NCBI RefSeq assembly: GCF_002900095.1
Contig: NZ_LLKN01000002.1
Span: 496,001-560,000 of the forward strand
Reading direction: 5' to 3'
Length of the DNA stretch: 64,000 nucleotides
Source of the DNA: Salegentibacter mishustinae
Lineage (GTDB): Bacteria; Bacteroidota; Bacteroidia; Flavobacteriales; Flavobacteriaceae
The notes under the pieces were generated by a model. It did no database searches. It saw nothing but the letters and a program-made list of their open reading frames with translations, and was not told the DNA's origin. Below, one piece after another: positions 1 through 8,582 of the stretch (position 1 is the first letter of the stretch; the number at the start of each line of letters is the position of its first letter). The translations under genes were made by a program, and so were the position numbers.

Positions 1-1471
1 CAGCAATTTTACGATCGTTGGCCAGGCGTGGCAGTTTATTTTGCCCGCCCAATTTGCCAATAGATTTCATATACTGCTGAAAACCGTTTTCCGGAACTCT
101 TGATATTTTTAATGGCTGAAGTATCTTCCCTTCAATAAGATCAAAATAGTAAGAATTTTGCTTTTGAAGACTTTCATCCAGAGTTTTACTGAATTTCGCC
201 AGATCTTCAGGCTCTTTTTCAAATTCTATAAACCACTCATGATAGGGTAATTCTTCATTTTTAGGGGTAATTTGAGGCGCTACCGTAAACTCGCTAATTC
301 TCGCCTTGGTTGCTGCAGTAGCTTCCTGCATTGCTTCTTCTACTTCTTTAGCGATCACGTGTTCCCCAAAAGCCGAAATAAAATGCTTAATCCTTCCTGA
401 AACCATTACTCGGTAAGGATTTGTACTTGTAAATTGTACCGTATCTCCAATATTGTAAGCCCAAAGGCCCGCATTTGAAGAGACCAGCATTACGTAATTC
501 ACACCCATTTCTACTTCGCCAACTGTAAGTCTTTTAGGATTTTCGTCGAAAAATTCATCTGCTTTTATAAACTCGTAGAACATTCCTGAATCAAGTTGCA
601 GTAACATTCCTTTTTCGGTTTGTTTATCCTGAAAAGCGAAAAATCCTTCTGATGCAGGATATAATTCTATACTATCTACTTTTCTGCCAATAAGGTTTTC
701 AAATTTAGAGCGGTAAGGTTCGTAATTTACACCACCGTAAATAAACAAGTCAAAATTCGGGAATAGCTCCCCTACTTTCTTTCCGGTTTTTTGCTGAAGT
801 TTTTCAAAATACATTTGAACCCAGGAAGGAATACCGCTAATAACGCTCATATTTTCGTTTCGGGTTTCTTCTACGATGGCATCAACTTTAGTCTCCCAAT
901 CGTCAATACAATTGGTTTCCCAACTTGGCATCCTATTTTTCTGAAGATAGGAAGGCACGTAATGCGCCACGATCCCAGATAAACGACCTAGTTTTACACC
1001 GTTTTTCTCTTCCATCTCGGGACTTCCCTGGAGGAAAATCATTTTTCCGTCTACAAATTTAGCATTTCCGGTTTCAGCGATATAACATAAAATCGCATTC
1101 CTCGCCGCATTTATATGCGAAGGCATAGAATCTTTGGTAAGCGGAATATACTTGGCGCCACTGGTTGTACCCGAGGTTTTAGCGTAATATAAAGGTTTTC
1201 CCGGCCATAATACATCTTCTTCTCCGGCTACCATTTTATCTACATAAAAACGTAATTCTTCATAATCCCGAACCGGTACTTTTTTAGAGAAATCGGCATA
1301 AGATTTAATATTTTTAAAATCGTGATCCTTTCCGAATTTTGTGTCTTTGGCTTTGTCAATTAGTTCCTGAAATACCTTCTTTTGTGTGGCTTCAGGTTTT
1401 GAAGCCCATTTATCTATTTTTTTGCGGATATTTTTAGCAAAAATCTTTGCTCCAAACGACTTTAAAGACAT
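1..1471 (-). CDS. GH3 auxin-responsive promoter family protein (3' end outside window)
   Basis: My own minus-strand translation starts at the ATG at 1469-1471 (MSLKSFGAKIFAKN) and stays open for 490 codons to the window edge, so the C-terminus is cut off. It has the acyl-adenylate-forming GH3 fold signatures: a phosphate-loop-like YYAKTSGTTSG, then LYPASEGFF and YNIGDTV. Plant GH3 proteins join amino acids to acyl acids; the substrate of the bacterial versions is unknown. Full-length bacterial members are about 500 residues, so only a few residues are missing. It lies downstream of the M23 peptidase gene in the same direction with 70 bp between them. The family call is firm; the function is not. 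Confidence 0.85.
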   Translation of the reverse strand, partial: MSLKSFGAKIFAKNIRKKIDKWASKPEATQKKVFQELIDKAKDTKFGKDHDFKNIKSYADFSKKVPVRDYEELRFYVDKMVAGEEDVLWPGKPLYYAKTSGTTSGAKYIPLTKDSMPSHINAARNAILCYIAETGNAKFVDGKMIFLQGSPEMEEKNGVKLGRLSGIVAHYVPSYLQKNRMPSWETNCIDDWETKVDAIVEETRNENMSVISGIPSWVQMYFEKLQQKTGKKVGELFPNFDLFIYGGVNYEPYRSKFENLIGRKVDSIELYPASEGFFAFQDKQTEKGMLLQLDSGMFYEFIKADEFFDENPKRLTVGEVEMGVNYVMLVSSNAGLWAYNIGDTVQFTSTNPYRVMVSGRIKHFISAFGEHVIAKEVEEAMQEATAATKARISEFTVAPQITPKNEELPYHEWFIEFEKEPEDLAKFSKTLDESLQKQNSYYFDLIEGKILQPLKISRVPENGFQQYMKSIGKLGGQNKLPRLANDRKIA

Positions 1472-1541
1472 AAGTTTTTTTGAAATTAAATGGTATGCTA
1501 TTACTTAAGCAACAGCTTAGCGCTGCAAAGGTCGTGATTTA

Positions 1542-2411
1542 TTAATCAAAATCAATATAATCTGTAGGGTCTACGGGCACGGCTTCATTCCAAAGCTCAA
1601 AATGTAAATGAGGGCCGGTAGTATATTCTCCGGTAGAACCGGCAGTTGCAATAACTTCTCCCCTTCTCACATTTTCGCCCTGTTCTTTAGATAGGGAAGC
1701 GTTGTGCTTGTAAACAGATAACAACCCATATTCATGCTTAATAATAATTACGTAACCGGTTTCTGTAGTCCATTCTGAAAAAATAACACGACCATCGGCT
1801 ACAGATTTAACCGGAGTGTTCTTAGCAACCACAATATCTACAGCATAGTGTTTGTCTTTAGCATCATAGCCTTCAGAAATTGAACCTTTAACCGGTGGAA
1901 ATAAAGAAAAATCTATATTATCTGTAGCAGAGGGCAACACGTTGTATTTATCTTCCTGGGCAACTTCTTCCCGCAAAAGAGAATCGGCGCGAGAGGGTTC
2001 AATGGCTTCAATTTCCTGCTCCATAATAGGATTTTCTAAAAGGGAATCTCTATGCAAACTGGAAGTATCGGCTTTACCTGTAAGTACATTTTTTATAGAA
2101 CTTAAATATTGATTATTAAGTTTTAAAACCTGCTGTAGGGAATCTGACTGGTAAGCTAATTGAGAAGCCTGTTGTTTTAATTGCGCAGAAGAATAACCGG
2201 GAATATATTCTTTAAGCGGAGTAAAAGCGATAATATATGTAGTGGCTGCAATAAGAATTATAGCACTTAAAGTAATAGTGACAAAAACATTGAGCCGCGT
2301 TAATTTAAAAGAGAGTTTTTCCTCAAAAGTATCTTCATTTAAAACCACCATACGGTATTTATGAAGTAACTTCCTGGTTATTTTTTTCCTGTCCTTTTTA
2401 TTTTTAGCCAT
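1542..2411 (-). CDS. M23 family (LytM) peptidoglycan endopeptidase, membrane anchored
   Basis: The protein has 289 residues. A basic cytoplasmic start (residues 1-40) is followed by one membrane helix at about 41-63, a linker, and a LytM domain from about 169 to the end. The zinc-binding pattern is present: H188 and D192 in HYAVD, then H268-x-H270 in HLHFELW. LytM enzymes cut peptide cross-links of murein or activate amidases in the periplasm. The form HYAVD in place of HxGxD is common in Bacteroidota members. A TATATTTG -7 element lies about 10 bp before the ATG, so the leader is very short. Divergent from tatA. Confidence 0.9.
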   Translation of the reverse strand: MAKNKKDRKKITRKLLHKYRMVVLNEDTFEEKLSFKLTRLNVFVTITLSAIILIAATTYIIAFTPLKEYIPGYSSAQLKQQASQLAYQSDSLQQVLKLNNQYLSSIKNVLTGKADTSSLHRDSLLENPIMEQEIEAIEPSRADSLLREEVAQEDKYNVLPSATDNIDFSLFPPVKGSISEGYDAKDKHYAVDIVVAKNTPVKSVADGRVIFSEWTTETGYVIIIKHEYGLLSVYKHNASLSKEQGENVRRGEVIATAGSTGEYTTGPHLHFELWNEAVPVDPTDYIDFD

Positions 2412-2421
2412 AATTCATTTA

Positions 2422-2429
2422 CAAATATA
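2422..2429 (-). promoter_or_regulatory. -7 element of the M23 peptidase gene
   Basis: CAAATATA on the plus strand reads TATATTTG on the minus strand, matching the Bacteroidota sigma consensus TAnnTTTG. It ends 10 bp before the ATG, so the transcript would be nearly leaderless. No clear -33 TTG was seen. Confidence 0.5.
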
Positions 2430-2578
2430 ATTTAAAATTTGTGTCACTTAATGAAGTTCATAAACATACTCCCAATTTTGAGCCATCCTGCTGATATGAA
2501 GAATGAATTTAGCGGTAAGCTCCTTTATATTTTATATAACCTAAGTCAAGTATAACTTAAATTTAAGCTATATTAACG

Positions 2579-2607
2579 TTGAAATTGCTTTATTCTTGTT
2601 AAGTTTG
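2579..2607 (+). promoter_or_regulatory. tatA promoter (TTG-N18-TAAGTTTG)
   Basis: TTG at 2579-2581 and TAAGTTTG at 2600-2607 are 18 bp apart, fitting the two-part Bacteroidota promoter. The expected start of transcription lies about 15 bp upstream of the tatA ATG. Confidence 0.6.
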
Positions 2608-2626
2608 TAATATTAAATCATATATT

Positions 2627-2839
2627 ATGAACGCATTTATTTTACCATTAGCCATTGGTGCCCCACAAATAATATTAATTGTTGTGGTAATTTTGCTTCT
2701 ATTTGGAGGCCGAAAAATTCCTGAATTGATGAGAGGATTAGGTAGTGGAATTAAAGAATTTAAAGACGCTTCTAAAGACGAAGACGGCGAAAAGAAAGTT
2801 CCATCTGATGATAAGAATTTTTCTAACGAGAAAAAATAG
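2627..2839 (+). CDS. tatA: Twin-arginine translocase subunit TatA/TatE
   Basis: The protein has 70 residues. A short periplasmic start is followed by a membrane helix (about residues 11-26), the hallmark [21 protein letters not shown] hinge and amphipathic helix, and a charged tail rich in Lys and Asp. TatA subunits oligomerise to form the pore that exports folded proteins carrying twin-arginine signals, working with TatC, which is not in this window. The gene is alone on its strand with its own promoter and a strong hairpin terminator. Length and motif fit the family well. Confidence 0.92.
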   Translation: MNAFILPLAIGAPQIILIVVVILLLFGGRKIPELMRGLGSGIKEFKDASKDEDGEKKVPSDDKNFSNEKK

Positions 2840-2860
2840 ACAAATACCTACCTTATAAAA

Positions 2861-2889
2861 AAAGCCCGAACTTTTTAAGTTTGGGCTTT
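2861..2889. terminator. Bidirectional terminator between tatA and the DUF4837 gene
   Basis: Arms AAAGCCCGAACTT (2861-2873) and AAGTTTGGGCTTT (2877-2889) pair over 13 bp with one G-T wobble and a 3-base loop. A-runs precede it and T-runs follow it, so it can serve both convergent genes. Confidence 0.85.
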
Positions 2890-2917
2890 TTTATTTGTTA
2901 AACGTAAAAGGTAAATA

Positions 2918-3898
2918 TTATTCAATATCGGCCGATTGCAGGATAGCATCCAATTCAAACATATTGTCCCGTTTTCCTCTAGATGGAGAGAAAACAAAGC
3001 CTTCAATAACTAAAAAGCGATCATTTGCTTCATCTTTAATAGCATAGTTTAAAAATGGCCCAGCCATAAATGCGCCCTTTACCTCCCAGGTTCCACGGGT
3101 TTCATAAGCGAATTTTCCATCAATTTCAGTTTCAAAAAGATAAGGAGCGTAAGCTTCTTCCGTGATCATATGAGTTCCTTCCGTAGGGCCGGGAATATGT
3201 GCTTTTCCAATTGAATCACGCATTTTTATGATATTACCAATGGTATTGGTATCGGCCTCAATTTGATTAATTGGAACTTCATAAATAAGGATTTCCATAT
3301 TTCCTTTTGGAATCTCTTTTCTTATCCAAACAAAATCTTCTTCTTCCAGGGCATATCTGTAAGCAGAAGGAAAATCAAGTGATAAACCGAACTTTTCTTC
3401 CAACTTACCATCCTTTTTAAGCGACTTTCGCATTCGGCGTTGCTTCTCTTTCATTTCAGTCTCCTTAAAGGCTGAAACCAGCTTTTGGGAACTTTCATTA
3501 ATCACATGAACAAGTTCTTCTTCGCTTTCACCAGAGATAATTACCCCGGTTTGCGGGCGGGCATAAAGATCTTTTACAATCCTGGCCCCGGCATCATCAC
3601 CTTCCTGTACAGAGATAAACGAACGGTTTCTTCGCACAAAACCACTAAATGTTTCAGGGGGAATTTGGCTTAAAGAGAACATTGGCTCCTCCTGCGGAAG
3701 ACCTTCTACCGTAGCGGCAAAATTATTCCTTATCGCTTCCCCAACCTGGCCTTCCCAAAGCTCATTTTCAATGATTAAGGTAATTTGATTAATATTTCCT
3801 GAAGAATCTGAAAGGATACGTTCTTCTGCTTTATCTCCATTTTCATTACAAGAGACTAGAAAAACTAAACTGAATAGAAGAAATAATGTTTTTTTCAT
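2918..3898 (-). CDS. DUF4837 family lipoprotein
   Basis: The protein has 326 residues with a lipoprotein signal peptide (LVFLVSC, lipid-modified Cys at about 17). The remainder is the DUF4837 domain (for example ENELWEGQVGEAIRNNF near the start and PLNYAIKDEANDRFLVIEGFVF-like segments near the end). The family is known from Bacteroidota only as a conserved envelope lipoprotein and has no assigned function. It is followed closely, same strand, after the transglycosylase gene, which suggests a shared transcript and a cell-envelope role. No catalytic residues are recognisable to me. Confidence 0.8.
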   Translation of the reverse strand: MKKTLFLLFSLVFLVSCNENGDKAEERILSDSSGNINQITLIIENELWEGQVGEAIRNNFAATVEGLPQEEPMFSLSQIPPETFSGFVRRNRSFISVQEGDDAGARIVKDLYARPQTGVIISGESEEELVHVINESSQKLVSAFKETEMKEKQRRMRKSLKKDGKLEEKFGLSLDFPSAYRYALEEEDFVWIRKEIPKGNMEILIYEVPINQIEADTNTIGNIIKMRDSIGKAHIPGPTEGTHMITEEAYAPYLFETEIDGKFAYETRGTWEVKGAFMAGPFLNYAIKDEANDRFLVIEGFVFSPSRGKRDNMFELDAILQSADIE

Positions 3899-3922
3899 TG
3901 TTTTTAGTTTGGTTTGAAATGA

Positions 3923-5506
3923 TTAGCCCTTAGAAAGTTTAAGTTTCATACCGGGTTTTAGGCTGTTAGCGCCCATATCATTCCAAGACCTCAAATTCTG
4001 TACCGTAACTCCCGGAAATTTCCTGGAAATGCTCCAAAGTGAATCTCCTTTCTTTACCGTATAGGTTTTTGCACTATTTTTCTGGCTATTTTCAGCAGCA
4101 ACATTTTGAGAGCTTACACCGGGTTTTCGTGGGTAGATAGTAAGATACTGGCCAATTCTAATATTATTGCCTCTCAGGTTATTCCAGCGCCTAATACTGC
4201 TCACTCCTACCCCGTATTTTTCAGCAATTTTTCCTAAATAATCGCCACTTTTTACGCGATACCTAACTTTATCTTCTGCTTTTACAAATTCAGGGAAAGC
4301 TTTTGCTTTCTTTTTAATATCCTCTTCGGCAAAATTATAGATCGCAGCCTCGTTGCTCACAAAAGCGCCACTAACGGTTGTAGGAAGCCTTATCATATAA
4401 TTTTCATCCTCTATAAAAGGAATCACATCTAATTTATAACTCGGGTTCAAAAACTGAAGCGTCTCTTCTTCTACCCCGGTAACTTCAGAAATCTGCTCGA
4501 AAGTAATCAACTTCTTTACTTTGATCGTATCTGTTTCAAAAAATGCAATTTCTGGAGCTTGTGGCTGGAAATTATGCTCATCGGCATATTCAAAAAGATA
4601 GAGTGTTGCCAAGAATGCCGGTACATAACCAGCAGTTTCCCTTGGTAAAAATCGTCTTAATTCCCAGTAATTATTGGAACCGCCACTACGGCGAATAGCT
4701 TTAGAAACATTTCCCGGACCAGAGTTATAAGAAGCCAATACTAAGTCCCAATCTTCAAAAGAACGATATAGGTTTGCAAGGTATTTTGCGGCGGCTTCAG
4801 TAGACATTTGCGGATCCATACGCTCATCTACATAACTGCTTACATCAAGACCATGGGCCTTACCTGTTCTGTACATAAACTGCCAAAGTCCGGTAGCACC
4901 CACCCAGGATTTTGCTCTTGGGTTTAAAGCCGATTCTACAATGGCCAGGTATTTAATTTCTAATGGAATATCATACCTATCCAATTGCTGTTCAAACATG
5001 GGGAAATAATATTCGCTTAAAGCCATAAGGCGCTCCATAGCTTTCTTATTTCGTTTTAAGTAGGAATTTATCACACTTTCCAGTACCGGATGGTATTGGA
5101 CGTTAAAAGGTGTACGGGCATTTAATTTAGCAAGCCTGGCCTTTAAAGTATCGGTAGGAAGTTCTTTATTAACCTCGTCTTCATAATCCTGTTCCCTGAT
5201 GCTTTTATACATCGTATCAAAAAGATCTGAATTGGTAAGCTGTGCTCTCCAAACAGAATCAATTTCGGCTGCACGAGGTAGATCTTCCAGCGATACCGAA
5301 GAAGAGTCCCTAATCACAGCCGAAATTGGTAATTTATCCCTGAATTCAGGGTCTGGATGAGCAAGAATAATTTCACTGCTATCTACCTTTTGGAAGATTT
5401 GTACTCTAAAATTAGCTTTCTCTACCTGCTTTCCCTTTGTTTCTTCCTGTGCATGCAAGCTAATTCCAAAAAAGAATACAAGAGATAAAATTATATGCTT
5501 AACCAT
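3923..5506 (-). CDS. MltD-like lytic murein transglycosylase with two LysM domains
   Basis: I start it at the ATG at 5506 (MVKHIILSLVFF), giving 527 residues and a clean signal peptide ending in LHAQ; the next in-frame start upstream is a TTG at 5515. The SLT domain carries the catalytic Glu at about residue 191 in AIVESALNP, with the GATGLWQFM and ASYNSGPGNV motifs that follow in this family. Two LysM domains lie at about 415-458 and 480-524 (YRVKSGD and YTVKKGD). The enzyme cuts murein glycan strands to 1,6-anhydro-muropeptides. It lies between pgk and the DUF4837 gene, all on the minus strand with short gaps. Confidence 0.92.
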   Translation of the reverse strand: MVKHIILSLVFFFGISLHAQEETKGKQVEKANFRVQIFQKVDSSEIILAHPDPEFRDKLPISAVIRDSSSVSLEDLPRAAEIDSVWRAQLTNSDLFDTMYKSIREQDYEDEVNKELPTDTLKARLAKLNARTPFNVQYHPVLESVINSYLKRNKKAMERLMALSEYYFPMFEQQLDRYDIPLEIKYLAIVESALNPRAKSWVGATGLWQFMYRTGKAHGLDVSSYVDERMDPQMSTEAAAKYLANLYRSFEDWDLVLASYNSGPGNVSKAIRRSGGSNNYWELRRFLPRETAGYVPAFLATLYLFEYADEHNFQPQAPEIAFFETDTIKVKKLITFEQISEVTGVEEETLQFLNPSYKLDVIPFIEDENYMIRLPTTVSGAFVSNEAAIYNFAEEDIKKKAKAFPEFVKAEDKVRYRVKSGDYLGKIAEKYGVGVSSIRRWNNLRGNNIRIGQYLTIYPRKPGVSSQNVAAENSQKNSAKTYTVKKGDSLWSISRKFPGVTVQNLRSWNDMGANSLKPGMKLKLSKG

Positions 5507-5554
5507 AATATTCAAGATTTTTAAAAGAACGTAAAATCGAAATTTTTAGTACGT

Positions 5555-6745
5555 CTATCTCCCTATTGCCTGGATACCTGGCAGGGATTTTCCTTCTAAC
5601 ATTTCTAGCATAGCTCCACCACCGGTAGAAACATAGCTTACTTTATCTTCAAAACCGAATTTTTTTACTGCCGCAACAGAGTCTCCTCCGCCAACTAGAG
5701 AGAATGCTCCGTTTTTAGTTGCTTCAGCAATTGAGTTTCCTAAAGCTACAGTTCCTTTTGAAAATTTATCCATTTCAAAAACTCCAAGCGGACCATTCCA
5801 AAGGATAATTCTTGATTTTTTTATTACAGCATCAAAGTTCTCGATACTTTCAGGACCGGCATCAAGTCCCATCCAACCATCTGGAATTTCATTTATCTTG
5901 CTAACATCTGTGGTAGCCTGTTCAGAAAAACTATCGGCAATAATAGAATCTACCGGAAGATGAACCTGTACGTTCTTAGCTTCAGCCTTTTTAAGAATTT
6001 CTAAGGCTAATTCCTGCTTATCTTCTTCAACGAGAGAATTTCCTATTTTTCCACCTTTGGCAAGAATAAAGGTATAGGCCATTCCGCCTCCAATAATCAA
6101 ATGATCTACTTTATCAAGAATATTCTCAATTACGGTAATTTTAGAAGAAACTTTAGCTCCTCCTAAAACTGCGGTTACCGGTTTTTCTTTACTATGAAGT
6201 ACTTTATCCAGGTTCTTGATCTCTTTTTCTAATAGATGCCCAAAACATTTGTCGTCAAAATACTTAGCTACTATTGTAGTAGACGCGTGGGCACGGTGAG
6301 CGGTACCAAAAGCATCGTTCACATATATATCACCTAATTTAGAAAGCTTTTTTGCAAAATCTTCATCACCGGCTTTTTCTTCCTTATGAAATCTAAGATT
6401 TTCAAGTAATAAAATTTCTCCGGGTTGCAAATTATCGGCTGCAGCATTAACTTCCTCTCCAACACAATCGTCCACAAATTTTGGCTCTACTGCAATAACT
6501 TCTGCAACTTTTGTGACAATATGTTTTAAAGAATATTTTTCTTCTCTGCCCTCTGGTCTGCCAAGATGCGACATTAAAACAACGCTCCCACCATCTTCCA
6601 AAATTTTAAGAATAGTTGGTTTTGCCGCCTCAATTCTATTAGCATCAGTTACTTCCTGATCTTTGTTTAATGGAACATTAAAATCTACTCTTATTAAGGC
6701 CTGCTTATCTTTAAAATTAAAATCGTTTAAAGTCTTCATTTTCAT
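5555..6745 (-). CDS. pgk: Phosphoglycerate kinase
   Basis: The protein has 396 residues, the usual length. It has RVDFNVPLN near residue 20, SHLGRPEG near 60, LLENLRFHKEE, and the C-terminal nucleotide-binding GGGDS-containing segment. It transfers phosphate from 1,3-bisphosphoglycerate to ADP in glycolysis, in the cytoplasm. Two in-frame ATGs sit six bases apart (MKMKTL); family members usually begin MKTLNDF, so the second (6739) may be the true start. A TATATTTG -7 element lies 81 bp upstream and the predicted 5' leader begins with a 7-bp stem-loop. Confidence 0.97.
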   Translation of the reverse strand: MKMKTLNDFNFKDKQALIRVDFNVPLNKDQEVTDANRIEAAKPTILKILEDGGSVVLMSHLGRPEGREEKYSLKHIVTKVAEVIAVEPKFVDDCVGEEVNAAADNLQPGEILLLENLRFHKEEKAGDEDFAKKLSKLGDIYVNDAFGTAHRAHASTTIVAKYFDDKCFGHLLEKEIKNLDKVLHSKEKPVTAVLGGAKVSSKITVIENILDKVDHLIIGGGMAYTFILAKGGKIGNSLVEEDKQELALEILKKAEAKNVQVHLPVDSIIADSFSEQATTDVSKINEIPDGWMGLDAGPESIENFDAVIKKSRIILWNGPLGVFEMDKFSKGTVALGNSIAEATKNGAFSLVGGGDSVAAVKKFGFEDKVSYVSTGGGAMLEMLEGKSLPGIQAIGR

Positions 6746-6790
6746 TTCTTTTTTTAAAACCTAAAATTCTGGTTTGGTTGATTAACATTA

Positions 6791-6820
6791 AGCACAACCG
6801 ACTTTCATTCAGCTTGTGCT
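6791..6820 (-). promoter_or_regulatory. Stem-loop at the predicted 5' end of the pgk transcript
   Basis: AGCACAA (6791-6797) and TTGTGCT (6814-6820) are perfect inverted repeats with a 16-base loop. They lie directly downstream of the pgk -7 element, so the hairpin would form at the 5' end of the mRNA, or the DNA site could be an operator. No function is known to me. Confidence 0.35.
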
Positions 6821-6825
6821 ATTTA

Positions 6826-6833
6826 CAAATATA
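6826..6833 (-). promoter_or_regulatory. -7 element of pgk
   Basis: CAAATATA, that is TATATTTG on the minus strand. It is back to back with the holB element at 6869-6876, so the two promoters share their upstream DNA. Confidence 0.55.
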
Positions 6834-6868
6834 AATTTTTCCGAAGACATTAAAGTGTATATAAATTT

Positions 6869-6876
6869 TATATTTG
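6869..6876 (+). promoter_or_regulatory. -7 element of holB
   Basis: TATATTTG ends only 3 bp before the ATG at 6880, so transcription would begin at or just before the start codon and the mRNA would be leaderless. Confidence 0.55.
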
Positions 6877-6879
6877 CTT

Positions 6880-8034
6880 ATGCTTTTTGAAGAAATAATA
6901 GGTTTACAGCATTTAAAGAAACATCTTACGACCACTTCAGATAATGGCCGTGTTCCGCACGCGCAGTTATTTGTTGGAAAAAGTGGTAGTGGTACTTTAC
7001 CTCTGGCCATTGCTTACGCACAATACATACTTCGCAAAAATAAGGAAGGAGAAAACAATTCTGGAAACAGCAATTGTAATGAGCGATTTAAAAAATTGGC
7101 GCATCCCGATCTCCATTTTGCATTTCCCGTTGCTGCCAATCAAAAAATAAAAAAACATCCTGTTTCTTCTCACTTTATAGAAGAATGGCGGGAATTTATA
7201 AAAACCAATCCCTACGGAAGTTTATTCGAATGGTACCAAAAACTTGGAATTGAAAATAAACAGGGTCAAATTGGTGTAGACGAAGCCCAGGAAGTAGTTA
7301 AATCGCTTTCCTTAAAAGCATATGAAGGCGGATTTAAAATTATGATCATTTGGATGGCCGAAAAGATGAATACCGCGGCTGCCAATAAATTGTTGAAATT
7401 AATAGAAGAACCACCAAACAATACGCTGTTTCTTCTAGTGACCGAAGATGAAGAACAGATTATACAAACCATACGGTCTCGTTGTCAAAAACTACATTTC
7501 CCTCCTTTACCGGAAGATGAAATTGCCGCATTTTTAGAAAAAAATGAAAATTGTACTAAATCTGAGGCTTTAAAAATTGCCCACCAGGCCAATGGTAGTT
7601 ATACCCAGGCTTTACATTTATTACAAAAAGATAGCGGAGATCAGCAATTTGAAACCTGGTTTATCAATTGGGTGCGTAGTGCATTTAAAGCTAAAGGAAA
7701 TCGATCTACGGTTCTTGAACTTATTGCCTGGAGCGAAGAAATTGCAGGAATGGGCAGGGAATCTCAAAAGAGCTTTTTATTGTATTGCATAGACTTTTTC
7801 CGCCAGGCCTTAATGCTCAATTATAAAGCTGAAAAACTGGTCTATCTTGAACCGGCAACACCTGGATTTAAACTGGAGAAATTTGCGCCCTTTGTTCACG
7901 GTAATAATATTAAAGATATTATTGAAGCTCTTGAAGAAGCCATTTATCACATTGAAAGAAACGGAAATGCAAAGATTATACTAACCGATCTTTCTATAAG
8001 ACTAACCCGATATTTACATAAAAAAGCCGCTTAA
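6880..8034 (+). CDS. holB: DNA polymerase III subunit delta'
   Basis: I start at ATG 6880 (MLFEEIIGLQHLKKHL), giving 384 residues; a TTG six bases upstream lies inside the -7 promoter element and is unlikely to be translated. The AAA+ clamp-loader fold is visible: PHAQLFVGKSGSGTLPLA is a degenerate P-loop lacking the Lys-Thr pair, which separates delta' from the ATP-binding gamma/tau subunit, then AANKLLKLIEEPP and the SRCQKL sensor-1-like motif. The subunit helps load the sliding clamp at the replication fork. A small membrane protein gene follows after 4 bp. Confidence 0.88.
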   Translation: MLFEEIIGLQHLKKHLTTTSDNGRVPHAQLFVGKSGSGTLPLAIAYAQYILRKNKEGENNSGNSNCNERFKKLAHPDLHFAFPVAANQKIKKHPVSSHFIEEWREFIKTNPYGSLFEWYQKLGIENKQGQIGVDEAQEVVKSLSLKAYEGGFKIMIIWMAEKMNTAAANKLLKLIEEPPNNTLFLLVTEDEEQIIQTIRSRCQKLHFPPLPEDEIAAFLEKNENCTKSEALKIAHQANGSYTQALHLLQKDSGDQQFETWFINWVRSAFKAKGNRSTVLELIAWSEEIAGMGRESQKSFLLYCIDFFRQALMLNYKAEKLVYLEPATPGFKLEKFAPFVHGNNIKDIIEALEEAIYHIERNGNAKIILTDLSIRLTRYLHKKAA

Positions 8035-8038
8035 AATT

Positions 8039-8434
8039 ATGGAGAACCTTTACGCGAATATTACCGAGATTCTTATTCTTTTATTTATTCTAATTACATT
8101 TTTACAATCTGGAATAGATAAAGCTTCAGACTGGAAAGGAAATACCGGTTGGTTAAAAGAGCATTTTTCAGGAACATTTCTTGCCGGGCAGGTGCCGCTT
8201 ATGGTCGGAATAATTATGATAATTGAGATCATTACAGGCTTTGCCACTATTCTTGGAATTATATGGCTAATCGCTTATAATGATCCTACAATAGCGCTTT
8301 ACGCTTGCATCCTGGCTGCTATCACTCTTTTAATGTTATTATTCGGACAAAGAATTGCTAAAGATTACGCCGGTGCCTTTACATTAACCGGCTATTTTAT
8401 CGTAGTGATCTTTGGAGTTTACTTAATGTCTTAA
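8039..8434 (+). CDS. Small DoxX-like integral membrane protein
   Basis: The protein has 131 residues with four predicted membrane helices (about 8-26, 50-72, 76-102 and 110-130) and a short hydrophilic loop GIDKASDWKGNTGWLKEHF after the first. That layout resembles the DoxX/DoxD-like family, whose biochemical role is mostly unknown. It starts 4 bp after holB and is probably co-transcribed with it. It ends 6 bp before a large palindromic repeat that may serve as terminator. The DoxX call rests on topology and the loop motif only. Confidence 0.65.
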   Translation: MENLYANITEILILLFILITFLQSGIDKASDWKGNTGWLKEHFSGTFLAGQVPLMVGIIMIIEIITGFATILGIIWLIAYNDPTIALYACILAAITLLMLLFGQRIAKDYAGAFTLTGYFIVVIFGVYLMS

Positions 8435-8439
8435 AATAG

Positions 8440-8562
8440 AAAGAGGTCTGAGAAGTTTTCTAAACTCGTCATCCTGAACTTGTTTCAGGATCTAGGTTAA
8501 AATTAACTTAGAAGCTGAAACAAGTTCAGCTTGACGAAAAGAATTACTTCTCAGACCTCTTT
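8440..8562. repeat. REPIN-like double hairpin (copy A) nested in a 17-bp terminator-type stem
   Basis: Outer arms AAAGAGGTCTGAGAAGT (8440-8456) and its exact complement (8546-8562) pair over 17 bp and end in T-rich sequence. Inside lie two hairpins: ATCCTGAA-CTTGT-TTCAGGAT and AAGCTGAA-ACAAG-TTCAGCTT, bounded by CGTCA and TGACG. The same inner core recurs at 18040-18118 and 19333-19394 with unrelated outer arms. It separates convergent genes (the DoxX-like gene and the OmpH-like gene). Confidence 0.85.
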
Positions 8563-8582
8563 TAAAAACTCATAACTTTAGT

